From assembly GCF_000425065.1 (NCBI RefSeq), contig NZ_AULB01000007.1, positions 248,001 to 312,000 on the forward strand: DNA of 64,000 nucleotides. The letters are read 5' to 3'. The notes beneath the pieces were generated by a model. That model worked only from the letters and a program-made list of their open reading frames with translations, did not search any database and was not told the DNA's origin. The position numbers were made by a program, and so were the translations under genes. This stretch comes from Actinomadura rifamycini DSM 43936 (GTDB taxonomy: Bacteria; Actinomycetota; Actinomycetes; Streptosporangiales; Streptosporangiaceae). This document shows, in pieces, positions 1 through 8,537 of the stretch (its first letter is position 1; each line of letters begins with the position of its first letter).

Positions 1-970
1 GGACGTCGATGTGCGTCTCGGTCCCGTACGCCTTCGCCGCCCCGGCCTGCGCGCCGGTGAGGGTGCCGTGCTCGACGGCCATCGTCATCTTCCAGTTCAT
101 GAGGCGCATCGCCTCGAGCTTGGCGTGGGTGCGGGCGAGGTCGCGGCGGACCCACGGGACGTCGATGACGCCTTCCTCGCGGGCCCACGCGGCGACGTCC
201 TCCCAGAGGCGGATCATGCGGCCGCCGAGCGCGGCGAGGCCGATGCGCTCGTGGTTGAGCTGGGTGGTGATGAGGCCCCAGCCGCCGTCGACGTCGCCGA
301 CGACGGACGAGGCGGGCACCCGCACGCCGTTGTAGTAGGTGGCGGTGACGACCATGCCGCCGACGCACTGGATCGGGCTCCACGAGAACCCGTCGGCGTC
401 GGTGGGCACGATCAGGATCGAGATGCCCTTGTGCTTCGGCGCGTCGGGGTCGGTGCGGGCGGCGAGCCACACGTGGTCGGCGGTGTTCGCGCCGCTCGTG
501 AAGACCTTGCTGCCGTCGACGACGAAGGAGTCGCCGTCGCGGACGGCGCGGGTGCGCAGGGACGCGAGGTCGGTGCCGGCGTCGGGCTCGGTGTAGCCGA
601 TCGCGAAGACGATGTCGCCCGACAGGATGCCGGGGAGGTACGCCTTCTTCTGCTCGTCGGTGCCGAACCGCATCAGGGTGGGGCCGACGGTGTTGACGGT
701 GACGAACGGGAACGGCAGCCCGGCGCGCTGCACCTCGTCGAAGAAGACGTACTGCTCGGCGGTGGAGCGGCCCTGGCCGCCGTACTCGGCGGGCCAGCCG
801 TAGCCGAGCCAGCCGTCGTCGCCGAGCCGCTTGACGATCTCGCGGAACCGGTCGCCGCCGACGCCCTCCTCGCCGGCGCGGCGGCGGACGTCCGGAGGCA
901 GCAGGTTCGCGAAGTACGCGCGCAGCTCGGCCCTCAGTTTCCGATGTTTGGCGGTTTCGCGCAGGTCCAT
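1..970 (-). CDS. Acyl-CoA dehydrogenase, FadE26-like (3' end outside window)
   Basis: FAD-dependent alpha,beta-dehydrogenation of an acyl-CoA, probably a steroid side-chain CoA thioester. The visible 323 residues hold the alpha-helical N-terminal domain and the beta-barrel middle domain, including GYTEPDAGTDLASLRT near residue 130 and the conserved LNHERIGLAALG near residue 240. The gene runs off the left edge, so the C-terminal helical domain is not seen. The ATG start follows the ligase stop by 14 bases, with AAAGAGAG as a weak ribosome site. The sequence and the pairing with a FadD17-like ligase recall the M. tuberculosis fadE26-fadE27-fadD17 cluster, where FadE26 forms a heteromeric enzyme with FadE27. 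A FadE27-like partner would be expected just outside the window. Substrate is inferred. Confidence 0.9.
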   Translation of the reverse strand, partial: MDLRETAKHRKLRAELRAYFANLLPPDVRRRAGEEGVGGDRFREIVKRLGDDGWLGYGWPAEYGGQGRSTAEQYVFFDEVQRAGLPFPFVTVNTVGPTLMRFGTDEQKKAYLPGILSGDIVFAIGYTEPDAGTDLASLRTRAVRDGDSFVVDGSKVFTSGANTADHVWLAARTDPDAPKHKGISILIVPTDADGFSWSPIQCVGGMVVTATYYNGVRVPASSVVGDVDGGWGLITTQLNHERIGLAALGGRMIRLWEDVAAWAREEGVIDVPWVRRDLARTHAKLEAMRLMNWKMTMAVEHGTLTGAQAGAAKAYGTETHIDV

Positions 971-984
971 GGCGGCTCTCTTTC

Positions 985-2658
985 TCAGGGGAGGAAGCGG
1001 CGGCGGCCGTTGGCGACGAACTCCTCGCGCAGCGCCGTCCTGTCGTCGTCGGTCATCAGGACGTAGGAGGGGGCGCCGCGGCCGGTCCAGCGGTAGACGG
1101 GGTCGGCGGTGCGCCAGCCCTCCAGCTGCATCTCCTTCTTGCGCAGCTTCCCGGAGCCGGTGGTGGGCAGGGCGTGCGACACCCGGACGAACCGAGGCGC
1201 GCCCTTCGTGCCGAGGTCGTCCTGCGCGGCGAGGAACGCGGCGAAGTCGAGGTCCGCGAACTCCACGCCGTCGGGCAGCTCGATCGCGGCCATCACCTGG
1301 TCGCCCGAGCGCGGGTCGGGGACGCCGAACGCGACGGCGTCGACGATCTTCGGGTGGCGGCGGATGACGAGCTGGGTGAGCAGCGCGGAGATGTTCTCGG
1401 AGTCGACGCGGATCCAGTCGCCGGAGCGGCCCCCGAAGTACAGGAAGCCGTCGCCGTCGACGTAGCCGAGGTCGCCGGTCCAGTACCAGCCGTGCCGGAC
1501 GCGTTCGGCGTCGGCCTCGGGGTTCTTGTAGTAGCCCTCGAACTTCGCGGCGCCGTGCACGTCGACGATCTCGCCGACGGCCTGCTCGGCGTTGACGACG
1601 CGGCCGTGCTCGTCCAGGACGGCGGGCGCGCACGTCTCGCGGGTCTCGGGGTTGACGATGCGGACGCCGTCGTGGGCGGGCCGGCCGAACGCGGTCGGCG
1701 GCGTCGCCGGGTCCCGTCTGATCATCCCGGCGCCCTCGCTGGAGCCGTAGCCCTCGACGAGGCGGGCGCCGAAGCGGCGGTGGAACTCGGCCTTGTCCTC
1801 GGGGGACGCCTCGGTGCCGAACCCGTGCGTGAGCGTGTTGTCGGCGTCGTCCGGCTTCTCGGGGGTGGCGAGGACGTAGCCGATGGCCTTGCCGACGTAG
1901 GTGAAGAACGTCGCACCGTAGAACCGGACGTCCGGGAGGAAGCCGGACGCGGAGAACTTCGGCGTCAGGCAGACGCAGCCGCCGGCGGCGAGCGTGGGCG
2001 CCCAGAGGGCCATGAGGGCGTTGCCGTGGAACAGCGGCATCGGGCAGTACGACACCTCGTCGCGCTTGATGTCGTACTTGGCGGAGTTGTTCCGGCCGAG
2101 TTCGGCGAGCCGCCCCTGCGAGCAGCGGGCCGCCTTGGACGCGCCCGTCGTCCCGGACGTGAACAGCAGCAGCATCTGGGTCGCGGGCGTGACGGCCGGG
2201 TCCGCGGCGGGCTCGCAGGCGTGCGCGGCCACGCGGGACGCGTACGCGTCGTCGTCGACCAGCAGGAACCGGTCGCGGGGGACGCCGATGTCGAGGCCGT
2301 CGAGGAGCCGCGCGCCCGCCGCGTCGGTGACGACGAGCTGCAGGTCGGTGTGCCGGACCTCCTGCTCCAGGTAGGCGCCGGTGCGGGTCGGGTTGATGCC
2401 GACGACGGTGGCGCCGCTCAGCGCGGCGGCGCCGAGCCACAGGACGTACTCGGGCACGTTGTCGAGCAGGACGCCGATGTGGAACGGGCGGTCGTCCAGG
2501 CGCAGCGAGCGGGCGAGCGCCGCGCGGGCCGCGCCGTCCCAGACCACCTCGTCCCACGTCCACGTCCGGTCGCGGCTGCGCAGGCCGGGACGGTCGTCGC
2601 CGAGCCGCGCGAGCAGCAGGCCGGCGATCGTCTCGGTGCGGCCCGTCGTCTCAGCCAC
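985..2658 (-). CDS. Acyl-CoA synthetase, FadD17-like
   Basis: ATP-dependent acyl-CoA ligase of the adenylate-forming superfamily, 557 residues. The phosphate-binding motif LLLFTSGTTGASKAARCSQG lies near residue 165, FSASGFLPDVRFYGATFFTYVGK near 230, EGYGSSEGAG near 300, and the hinge region with GDLGYVDGDGFLYFGGRSGDWIRVD near 400; the C-terminal catalytic lysine is in TTGSGKLRKKEM. The overall sequence follows FadD17 of M. tuberculosis, which activates short steroid side chains. The GTG start lies inside the end of the upstream remnant reading frame (GTGGCTGA overlap), so translation is probably coupled to it. It is followed 14 bases later by the FadE26-like gene. A second FadD17-like ligase is at 52598-54262. 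Confidence 0.92.
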   Translation of the reverse strand: MAETTGRTETIAGLLLARLGDDRPGLRSRDRTWTWDEVVWDGAARAALARSLRLDDRPFHIGVLLDNVPEYVLWLGAAALSGATVVGINPTRTGAYLEQEVRHTDLQLVVTDAAGARLLDGLDIGVPRDRFLLVDDDAYASRVAAHACEPAADPAVTPATQMLLLFTSGTTGASKAARCSQGRLAELGRNNSAKYDIKRDEVSYCPMPLFHGNALMALWAPTLAAGGCVCLTPKFSASGFLPDVRFYGATFFTYVGKAIGYVLATPEKPDDADNTLTHGFGTEASPEDKAEFHRRFGARLVEGYGSSEGAGMIRRDPATPPTAFGRPAHDGVRIVNPETRETCAPAVLDEHGRVVNAEQAVGEIVDVHGAAKFEGYYKNPEADAERVRHGWYWTGDLGYVDGDGFLYFGGRSGDWIRVDSENISALLTQLVIRRHPKIVDAVAFGVPDPRSGDQVMAAIELPDGVEFADLDFAAFLAAQDDLGTKGAPRFVRVSHALPTTGSGKLRKKEMQLEGWRTADPVYRWTGRGAPSYVLMTDDDRTALREEFVANGRRRFLP

Positions 2659-2782
2659 GGACGCTCCCCCGGGCGGACTCGGCGGACGGCGCGCCGCGGG
2701 TCGCGGCCTTGACGCTGCGGTCGCGGAGCGTGACGGGTCCCAGCCTCGCGGGGGCGAGCACGTCCGGAACTGGCGATGTCAT
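2651..2782 (-). pseudogene. N-terminal remnant of an NADH:flavin oxidoreductase (old yellow enzyme family)
   Basis: A 43-residue frame that starts at ATG with a strong GGAGGATCC ribosome site. Residues 8-26 (VLAPARLGPVTLRDRSVKAA) are the N-terminal signature of old-yellow-enzyme-type NADH:flavin oxidoreductases, usually followed by T(F/Y)EG and a TIM barrel of more than 300 residues. Here the sequence breaks off after KAAT and continues for 16 unrelated residues to a TGA that overlaps the GTG start of the FadD17-like ligase. I read it as an internal deletion that kept the promoter and ribosome site and now serves as a short leader frame for the ligase operon. A functional small protein cannot be excluded. 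Confidence 0.6.
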
Positions 2783-2823
2783 GGATCCTCCGTCAACACG
2801 TGATGCGACTGGCACGAACGTAA

Positions 2824-2860
2824 TGAGCGGGATGCCCGGACGGTCCGGACATCCCGCTCA
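2824..2860. terminator. Long hairpin between the liv operon and the fadD17-like operon
   Basis: An almost perfect 37-base inverted repeat: arms TGAGCGGGATG and CATCCCGCTCA, inner arms CCGGAC and GTCCGG, with single-base interruptions. It begins 39 bases after the stop of the small membrane protein on the minus strand and is followed there by ATTACGTT, a weak T tract, so it could terminate the liv operon. Its right arm merges with a copy of the 15-bp steroid-regulon palindrome (2852-2866), so it may be terminator, operator, or both. Confidence 0.6.
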
Positions 2861-2866
2861 CTGGGA
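2852..2866. promoter_or_regulatory. 15-bp palindromic operator, copy 1
   Basis: TCCCGCTCACTGGGA, 14 of 15 matches to the recurring consensus TCCCRCTSAGYGGGA. It lies about 70 bases upstream of the leader frame and FadD17-like ligase that start at 2782 and 2658, in the promoter position for that operon. It overlaps the right arm of the hairpin at 2824-2860. Confidence 0.5.
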
Positions 2867-2898
2867 GCGACGGGCGCCGCGGGGCGGCCGCGCCTGGG

Positions 2899-3246
2899 TC
2901 AGCCCTTGAGGGCGGCGGTGAGCTGGTCGGCGCGGGCCTGCGACTCGACGAGCTGGCGCAGCAGCCACAGCCGCAGGACGCGCGCGAGCACGGCGGCGAC
3001 GTACAGCGCGGCGCCGAGGACGGTCACGCCCACGAAGCCCGTCGCCATGATGTGCAGCGACCCGACGTTGCGGATGTCGTCCTGCGCGAGCGAGATGTTG
3101 TAGCAGACGAACGCGCCGACGACCCCGGTGACCATCAGCAGCGCGCCGATGATGCGCAGCGCGCCGTCGTGGCGGGACTGGTCGGTCTTCAGCCGCTCGT
3201 CCGCCACGTCCTTCTTGAACTGCTCGCGTCGTTCCTCGGTGAGCAT
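2899..3246 (-). CDS. Small two-helix membrane protein of unknown function
   Basis: 115 residues. A charged N-terminus (residues 1-28) precedes two hydrophobic segments, about residues 30-51 (IIGALLMVTGVVGAFVCYNI) and 65-90 (HIMATGFVGVTVLGAALYVAAVLA), and a basic, helical C-terminal tail. I recognise no named family. It begins 7 bases after the LivF stop, so it is the last gene of the liv operon, and may be an accessory subunit or may stabilise the permease. The hairpin at 2824-2860 follows it. Confidence 0.8.
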   Translation of the reverse strand: MLTEERREQFKKDVADERLKTDQSRHDGALRIIGALLMVTGVVGAFVCYNISLAQDDIRNVGSLHIMATGFVGVTVLGAALYVAAVLARVLRLWLLRQLVESQARADQLTAALKG

Positions 3247-3253
3247 GGTTCCG

Positions 3254-4003
3254 TCAACCTCCCAGGTAGTCGCTGGACAGCCGGTCTTCGATCTCGGCGG
3301 GCGCGCCGGCCGCGACGACCCGTCCGTGGAGCATGAGGGCGGCGGTGTCGGCGATCGGCAGCACTGTGCGGGCGAACTGCTCCGCCACCAGCACCGACAG
3401 GCCGCCCTCGACCAGTTCGGCGACCGTCTCGTACATCCGCGAAACGATCATGGGGGCGAGGCCCATGGACAGTTCGTCGAGCAGCAGCACCGCGGGGTCG
3501 GTGCCGAGCGCGCGCGACAGCGCGAGCATCTGCTGCTCGCCGCCGGACATGGACCCGGCGAGCTGGTCGCGCCGCTTCGCCAGGATCGGGAAGCGGGCGA
3601 ACGCCTTCTCCTCGACGTCCTCGCGGCGGGCGCCCGTCCCGGTGGCGGCCCACAGGTTCTCCCGCACGGTCAGGTTCGGGAAGACGCCGCGCCCCTCCGG
3701 GATCGAGCACACGCCGAGCCGCGCGGCCTGCTGCGCGGTGACGCCGTTCATCTTGCGGCCCGCGAACCGCAGCTCGCCCCGGGACGGCGCGTGCAGGCCG
3801 CTGCACACGCGCATCGTGGTGGACTTGCCGCCGCCGTTCGGGCCGAGCAGCGCGAGCAGGGACCCCGGCCGGAGCGCCAGGTCCACGCCGTGCAGGACCT
3901 CGATGGCGCCGTAGGCGGCGTGGACGCCCCGCAGTTCGAGCAGCGGCTCCGCACCGGCCGCCGTCCCGGCCCCGGCCGCGGACTCCGTCTTCGCCTTCGT
4001 CAT
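3254..4003 (-). CDS. livF: ABC transporter ATP-binding protein, LivF-type
   Basis: ATPase subunit of the branched-chain-amino-acid-type (HAAT) importer, about 249 residues. Walker A is GPNGGGKST, the signature is MSGGEQQ and Walker B is VLLLDELSMGL, where a Leu replaces the more usual Pro after DE, as in many LivF proteins. The start chosen (MTKAKTES) has an AAGAGG ribosome site; an upstream in-frame ATG at 4036 overlaps the LivG stop as ATGA and would add 11 residues. It pairs with LivG, fused LivHM and the lipoprotein receptor in one operon. Given the steroid genes around it, the cargo may be a steroid or acidic steroid fragment rather than an amino acid; that is inference. Confidence 0.9.
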   Translation of the reverse strand: MTKAKTESAAGAGTAAGAEPLLELRGVHAAYGAIEVLHGVDLALRPGSLLALLGPNGGGKSTTMRVCSGLHAPSRGELRFAGRKMNGVTAQQAARLGVCSIPEGRGVFPNLTVRENLWAATGTGARREDVEEKAFARFPILAKRRDQLAGSMSGGEQQMLALSRALGTDPAVLLLDELSMGLAPMIVSRMYETVAELVEGGLSVLVAEQFARTVLPIADTAALMLHGRVVAAGAPAEIEDRLSSDYLGG

Positions 4004-4032
4004 GCGTGCCTCTTGTGGGCGGCGACGTGCCG

Positions 4033-4782
4033 TCATGCGGCCTCCTCCGTCCCGATGTAGGCGGCGATGACCTCGGGGGACTCCTTGATCTCGGCCGGGG
4101 TGCCGGACGCGATCAGGGCGCCGTAGTCGAGGACGTGGATCGTCGAGCACAGCCGCATGACGAGCGGCAGGTCGTGCTCGACGAGGCAGATCGCGAGGCC
4201 GTCGGCGGCGAGGCCGGTGAGCATCTCCGCGAACGCCTCGGTCTCCTGCTCCGTCTGCCCGGACGCGGGCTCGTCCAGGAGCAGGACGCGCGGGGACGTC
4301 ATCAGCGCGCGGGCGACCTCGACCACGCGGGCCCGCCCGATCGGGATGTCCGACACCTCCCGGTGGGCGATGTCGGTCAGGCCCGTGCGCTCCAGGATCC
4401 GGTCGGTCTCCGCTTCGAGGTCGAACCTCTTGCGGCGTCCGCCGGCGCGCAGGACGTCCCCCGCGACGCGCACGTTGTCGCGCACGGACAGCGACAGGAA
4501 CAGCTCCAGCCGCTGGAACGTGCGCGCCATGCCGCGCCGCGCGCGCTTGGCCGGGGGCAGTTTGGTGATGTCGGCGCCGTCCAGCAGCACCTGCCCGGAC
4601 GCCGGCTTCTGCAGGCCCGTGACGGTGTTGAACATCGTCGTCTTGCCCGCGCCGTTCGGGCCGATCAGCCCGGTGATCCGGCCCTCGGCGACGGCGAGGC
4701 TGACGTCGTCCACGGCGGTGTTGCCGCCGAACCGGACGGTGACGCCCCGGGTTTCGAGCAGGGGTGCTTCACGCGGGGACAC
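4033..4782 (-). CDS. livG: ABC transporter ATP-binding protein, LivG-type, atypical signature
   Basis: ATPase subunit of the HAAT-type importer, 249 residues, GTG start with a GGGAGGGG ribosome site. Walker A is GPNGAGKTT, the Q-loop is TFQRLELF and Walker B is VLLLDEPASG, followed by the LivG C-terminal extension with VEHDLPLVMRLCSTIHVLDYG and a final EVIAAYIG. The usual LSYGQQ signature is replaced by IPIGRARVVEVARAL, in which only the central glycine is recognisable. It overlaps the LivHM stop by 14 bases and its own stop overlaps a possible LivF start. Confidence 0.9.
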   Translation of the reverse strand: MSPREAPLLETRGVTVRFGGNTAVDDVSLAVAEGRITGLIGPNGAGKTTMFNTVTGLQKPASGQVLLDGADITKLPPAKRARRGMARTFQRLELFLSLSVRDNVRVAGDVLRAGGRRKRFDLEAETDRILERTGLTDIAHREVSDIPIGRARVVEVARALMTSPRVLLLDEPASGQTEQETEAFAEMLTGLAADGLAICLVEHDLPLVMRLCSTIHVLDYGALIASGTPAEIKESPEVIAAYIGTEEAA

Positions 4783-7003
4783 CGGCCCCTCCCTTCAACG
4801 TTCCGCTGGTGACGGGCAGCCCGAGTTCCTGGTCCAGGCGCGCGCGCACTTCGTCGGTGTAGGGCTCGTCCACGCCGAGCAGTTCGAGCGGCGTCTCCCG
4901 CTTGCGCCCCTCCTCCAGGACCATGCGGCCGACGACCGGCAGGAGCATGATTACGCTGAGGGCGATGAGGGAGAACGTCCACGAACCGATCACGCCGGTG
5001 ACGGCGAGGACGTACAGGACGGCCCCGAACGCGGCCGCCCCGTAGAGGAGCGGTTTCGCGCCGCGCATCGCCCGGTAGCCCTCGACGACGTCGTGGACGA
5101 CGCCGCTGGGGTTCTTGCCGACGCCCATCCCGACCAGCGCCGTCAGCACCATGACGAGGTGGCCCAGCGCGGTGAAGATCTGCGCGGGCCCCTCGTGCTC
5201 CAGGGCGAGGTCGCCGAACGTCCCCACCAGCACCGCGCCGCCGACGCCCGCCATCAGCCCGCCGAACAGGGCGCCGGTGATGTAGCCGATGCCGGCGACG
5301 ACGACGAGCATCAGCAGGCTGAGGCTCACGGTGAAGGTGAAGTTCTCCTGCGCGACGGTGCCGGTCGCGGACGACATCAGGATGCCGCCGAGGCCCGCGA
5401 TCGCCGCGGAGATCATGAAGACGCCGAGCTTGAGCCGGACGAGGTTCTGCCCGAGCATCGCCGTCGCCGCCGGGCTGTCCTTCATCGCCGCGAGCCGCCG
5501 CCCGTACCCGCCGGCGCGCAGCGCCGCCAGACCGATCGCGATCAGCGCGAACAGGACGGTCGCCGTCATCAGGAACGCGGTGCCGTTCCGCAGGTCGACC
5601 GGGCCGAACTTCGGCGGCGGGACGACGAGGGAACCGCCGGGGAACAGCGTGAACTTCACCCCGAACAGCTCGTGCTGGGTGGTGTCGCGCAGCACCATGT
5701 TCGACAGGAACACCCCGAACGCCATCGTCGCCAGGGCCAGGTACAGGCCGCGCAGGCGGAGCGCCGGGAGGGCGATCAGCCCGCCGACGACCGCCGCGGC
5801 CAGGACGCCCAGCAGCACGCCGTGCACCCCGAGCCGCGCCGCGAGGCCGCTGCCCTGCACCCCGAAGTGGAACGCGACGACCGTGGCGACCGCCCCGAAC
5901 GCCAGCGGCGCGAGGTTCAGCTCGCCCGCGTAGCCGGTCAGGACGGTCAGCGACAGCGCGATGATCGCGAACGACATGCCGAGCGCGAGCGTCGAGACGC
6001 CGCCGTCCGACAGCAGCAGGCTGTAGAGGTAGACGACCGCGACGAGCACGGCGCCCCACACCGCCGCCGAGCGGACCGTCGGCGGGCGGTACCGCTCCCG
6101 GGTCCGGACGGCCGCGCCCCGCAGCCGGTCCTGCGGCAGCACCACCAGCACGACGAACAGCAGGATCATCGGCAGCGACACCCGCAGGTTGCCCGCGAAC
6201 GTCCCGGCGGACGGCATGTACGCGAGCACGTAGTTCGCCGCGAGGCCGAGGACGATCGCGCCCGCGAACGTCCGGGGGATGCTGCGCAGCCGCCCGAACA
6301 TCGCCGCCGCGAACGCGTCGATCACCAGCAGGGTCAGCATGTTCGCGTCCAGCCCGCCGCCGCTGATCGGGACGATCAGGACGCCGGCGAGCACGGCCAG
6401 CGTGGACCCGAGGGCCCACGCGAGCATCGCGGCCCGCTCGGGGTCGTGCCCGTTCAGCCGCACGAGGTCGGGGTCGTCGACGGACGCGCGCATCACCACG
6501 CCCGTCCGGCTGCGGGTGAACAGCAGCCGCAGGCCGACCGCGATCGCCACGGCGGCGGCGAGGCAGACGATCTCGTGCCAGCGGACCACCACCCCGGCGA
6601 CGGTGATCTTCGCGCCGCCGCCGAAGAACATGTCGACGGTGTACGCCTCGTCCGGGTTCCACGCCCACTGGGCGAGGTAGACCGTTCCAAGGAGCACCGC
6701 CACCGTCACGATGATCTTCGTGACCTCGGCGGTGCCGCGCAGCCCCCGCATGATCACCGCGTGCAGCGCGGCGCCCATCGCCGGGCCGACCACGCCCACC
6801 ACGACGACCAGCGCCAGCCAGACCGGCCAGCCCCACACGTTGGTGAACTGCCAGTAGAGGAACGTTCCGAACATGGCTTGCGCGCCGTGGGCGAAGTTGA
6901 AGATGCCCGAGGTGTTGTAGGTGAGGACGAGTCCCGAGGCCGCGATGAAGTACACCGCGCCCAGGACGAGCCCCAGGATCGTGTACGTCAGGAACGTCGT
7001 CAT
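4769..7003 (-). CDS. Fused branched-chain-type ABC permease (LivH-LivM)
   Basis: 744-residue inner-membrane permease that joins both transmembrane subunits of a HAAT importer in one chain. Residues 1-295 are LivH-like (LTYNTSGIFNFAHGAQAMFG near the N-terminus; FTRSRTGVVMRASVDDPDLVRLNG mid-domain). A linker around 300 leads to a LivM-like half starting near 325 (FAIIALSLTVLTGYAGELNLAP, KDSPAATAMLGQNL). About 100 further residues with two more hydrophobic segments close the protein. LivH and LivM are separate genes in Escherichia coli; fusions occur in actinobacteria. It starts 34 bases after the receptor gene stop. Confidence 0.92.
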   Translation of the reverse strand: MTTFLTYTILGLVLGAVYFIAASGLVLTYNTSGIFNFAHGAQAMFGTFLYWQFTNVWGWPVWLALVVVVGVVGPAMGAALHAVIMRGLRGTAEVTKIIVTVAVLLGTVYLAQWAWNPDEAYTVDMFFGGGAKITVAGVVVRWHEIVCLAAAVAIAVGLRLLFTRSRTGVVMRASVDDPDLVRLNGHDPERAAMLAWALGSTLAVLAGVLIVPISGGGLDANMLTLLVIDAFAAAMFGRLRSIPRTFAGAIVLGLAANYVLAYMPSAGTFAGNLRVSLPMILLFVVLVVLPQDRLRGAAVRTRERYRPPTVRSAAVWGAVLVAVVYLYSLLLSDGGVSTLALGMSFAIIALSLTVLTGYAGELNLAPLAFGAVATVVAFHFGVQGSGLAARLGVHGVLLGVLAAAVVGGLIALPALRLRGLYLALATMAFGVFLSNMVLRDTTQHELFGVKFTLFPGGSLVVPPPKFGPVDLRNGTAFLMTATVLFALIAIGLAALRAGGYGRRLAAMKDSPAATAMLGQNLVRLKLGVFMISAAIAGLGGILMSSATGTVAQENFTFTVSLSLLMLVVVAGIGYITGALFGGLMAGVGGAVLVGTFGDLALEHEGPAQIFTALGHLVMVLTALVGMGVGKNPSGVVHDVVEGYRAMRGAKPLLYGAAAFGAVLYVLAVTGVIGSWTFSLIALSVIMLLPVVGRMVLEEGRKRETPLELLGVDEPYTDEVRARLDQELGLPVTSGTLKGGAGVPA

Positions 7004-7037
7004 GCGCGAGTTCCTCCCATCGGTCGTGCCGTGCGCC

Positions 7038-8453
7038 TCACGAGGTCTGCGGCTTGATGACGTCGTCCGTCAGGAACTTCGTGGAGATCCGGTCGTCGTC
7101 CAGCTCGGTGCCCCACGTCTTGGCGTCGGTCTCCACCACGTAGTCGTCGCCGCAGGAGAACTCCCCGGTCTCCTCCGGGAAGACCTGGTTCCACTTCTCG
7201 CCGGTCAGCTTCACGACCAGCGCGCAGCTCGCGGGCTTGTTGGCGCCCGGGTCGGTCGGGGCGTGCAGCCCGCCGCCCGTCCACTCGTGGACCTTCGCCA
7301 GCTCGTTGACGACGCACTGCCGGGTGAGGTCGGAGCCGCACTTGTCGGCGGCCGTCGCCCACAGCAGGAACGACGACGTCGCCTGCATGCCCAGCAGCGC
7401 GATCTTGCCGTCCTTGGCCTCGACGAGGTCCATGTACTGCTTGACCGCGGGCGCCTTGCCGGCGTTCTCGAACGGCTGGAAGATCATGCCCGCGTACAGG
7501 TTGTCGCCCGCGCCCGAGCCCTTGTTCCACTCGGAGACCTTGGTGCTGTACCAGGTCGCCTCCATCAGGTACTTCGGCTCGGCGCCCGCCCGCTTCACCG
7601 ACTCCAGCAGGCTGAACTGGCCCGGGTCGGGGGTGTCGGACGACCACAGGTACCCGGCGCCGCACTTCTTGATCTTCTGCGCGAACGGCATGTAGCTGCT
7701 CTCGCCCGCGTCGTTCAGCCGGACGCCGCACTCCATCGGCTCCACGCCGACCTGCTTCATCGCGGACACGACCTTGTTCGTCCCGGTCGTCACCGCGGGC
7801 GACGTCGACAGCAGCACGTCCGTCTTGCCGTCGAAGTCCGACCACATCTCCTGCGCGATGCGCAGCGACCCGATGTTCATCCGGTCCACCGGGTACGGGA
7901 CGGCCTCGAACTTCATCGGCCCCATCGCCGCGTTCGGGCCCACCGTGAAGCCCGCGACCGTCGGCAGCTTGCACGCCACCCGGTACTGCTCGGCGGCGTC
8001 GTCCATCGCGAAGCCCTGCCCGACGAGCATGAAGTCCTGCTTGCAGGACTCCTGCACCACCTTCGCGGCGTGCATGTAGGCGCCGTCGTACTGGTTGCCC
8101 TTGATCTTGCGGCCGTTGATGCCGCCCTGCCCGTTGCACCAGTCGATCAGCGCGGAGACGGCGTCGCCCATCTCCTTCGACAGGCCCGGCGCGGACGCGA
8201 AGCCCCGGTCGTCGCCGAAGCCGATCGTGATGGCGTCGTCGGTGACGCCCTGGTCCGTGGCGCCCTTCGCGTCGCCCGGTCCGCAGGGCGACGGCAGCGT
8301 CCCGAACTTCTCGGCGGACGCGGCGGCCTGCCCGCCGCCGCCCGCGCCGTCGCCCTGCATCAGCGCGGTCCCGGACCGCTCGCTGGTGCAGGACGCCACC
8401 AGCGCCACGGCGAGGGCACCCGCCGCGAGGCGTCCGATCTTGTCGACCTTCAT
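7038..8453 (-). CDS. Lipoprotein substrate-binding protein, LivJ/LivK-like fold
   Basis: 471-residue extracellular receptor for the Liv-type importer. The signal peptide ends in a lipobox LVASC with Cys22 as the predicted lipidation site, followed by a Ser/Gly-rich linker. The type I periplasmic-binding fold begins near residue 75 (ITIGFGDDRG) with the family-typical segment NGQGGINGRKIKGNQYDGAY. Several scattered cysteines (WCNGQGG, ESCKQ, KKCGAG, DKCGSD) suggest disulphides. The divergence from amino-acid receptors, and its place between an SDR and acyl-CoA enzymes, point to a hydrophobic or acidic carbon source as ligand. That is inference. Confidence 0.9.
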   Translation of the reverse strand: MKVDKIGRLAAGALAVALVASCTSERSGTALMQGDGAGGGGQAAASAEKFGTLPSPCGPGDAKGATDQGVTDDAITIGFGDDRGFASAPGLSKEMGDAVSALIDWCNGQGGINGRKIKGNQYDGAYMHAAKVVQESCKQDFMLVGQGFAMDDAAEQYRVACKLPTVAGFTVGPNAAMGPMKFEAVPYPVDRMNIGSLRIAQEMWSDFDGKTDVLLSTSPAVTTGTNKVVSAMKQVGVEPMECGVRLNDAGESSYMPFAQKIKKCGAGYLWSSDTPDPGQFSLLESVKRAGAEPKYLMEATWYSTKVSEWNKGSGAGDNLYAGMIFQPFENAGKAPAVKQYMDLVEAKDGKIALLGMQATSSFLLWATAADKCGSDLTRQCVVNELAKVHEWTGGGLHAPTDPGANKPASCALVVKLTGEKWNQVFPEETGEFSCGDDYVVETDAKTWGTELDDDRISTKFLTDDVIKPQTS

Positions 8454-8537
8454 CCGGTCGTCTCCTTTAGTGGGTGGGGGTGGTGATGGCGGGGGGCGTG
8501 GTCCTTGGCGGGGAGGCCCGTGCGCCGGCGGCGCGCG

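Noticed and set aside
4157..7057. 966-codon open frame on the plus strand across the liv genes
   Set aside because: Antisense shadow of LivG/LivHM caused by high GC; its translation is Arg/Asp/His-rich low complexity and the minus-strand proteins have clear family motifs.
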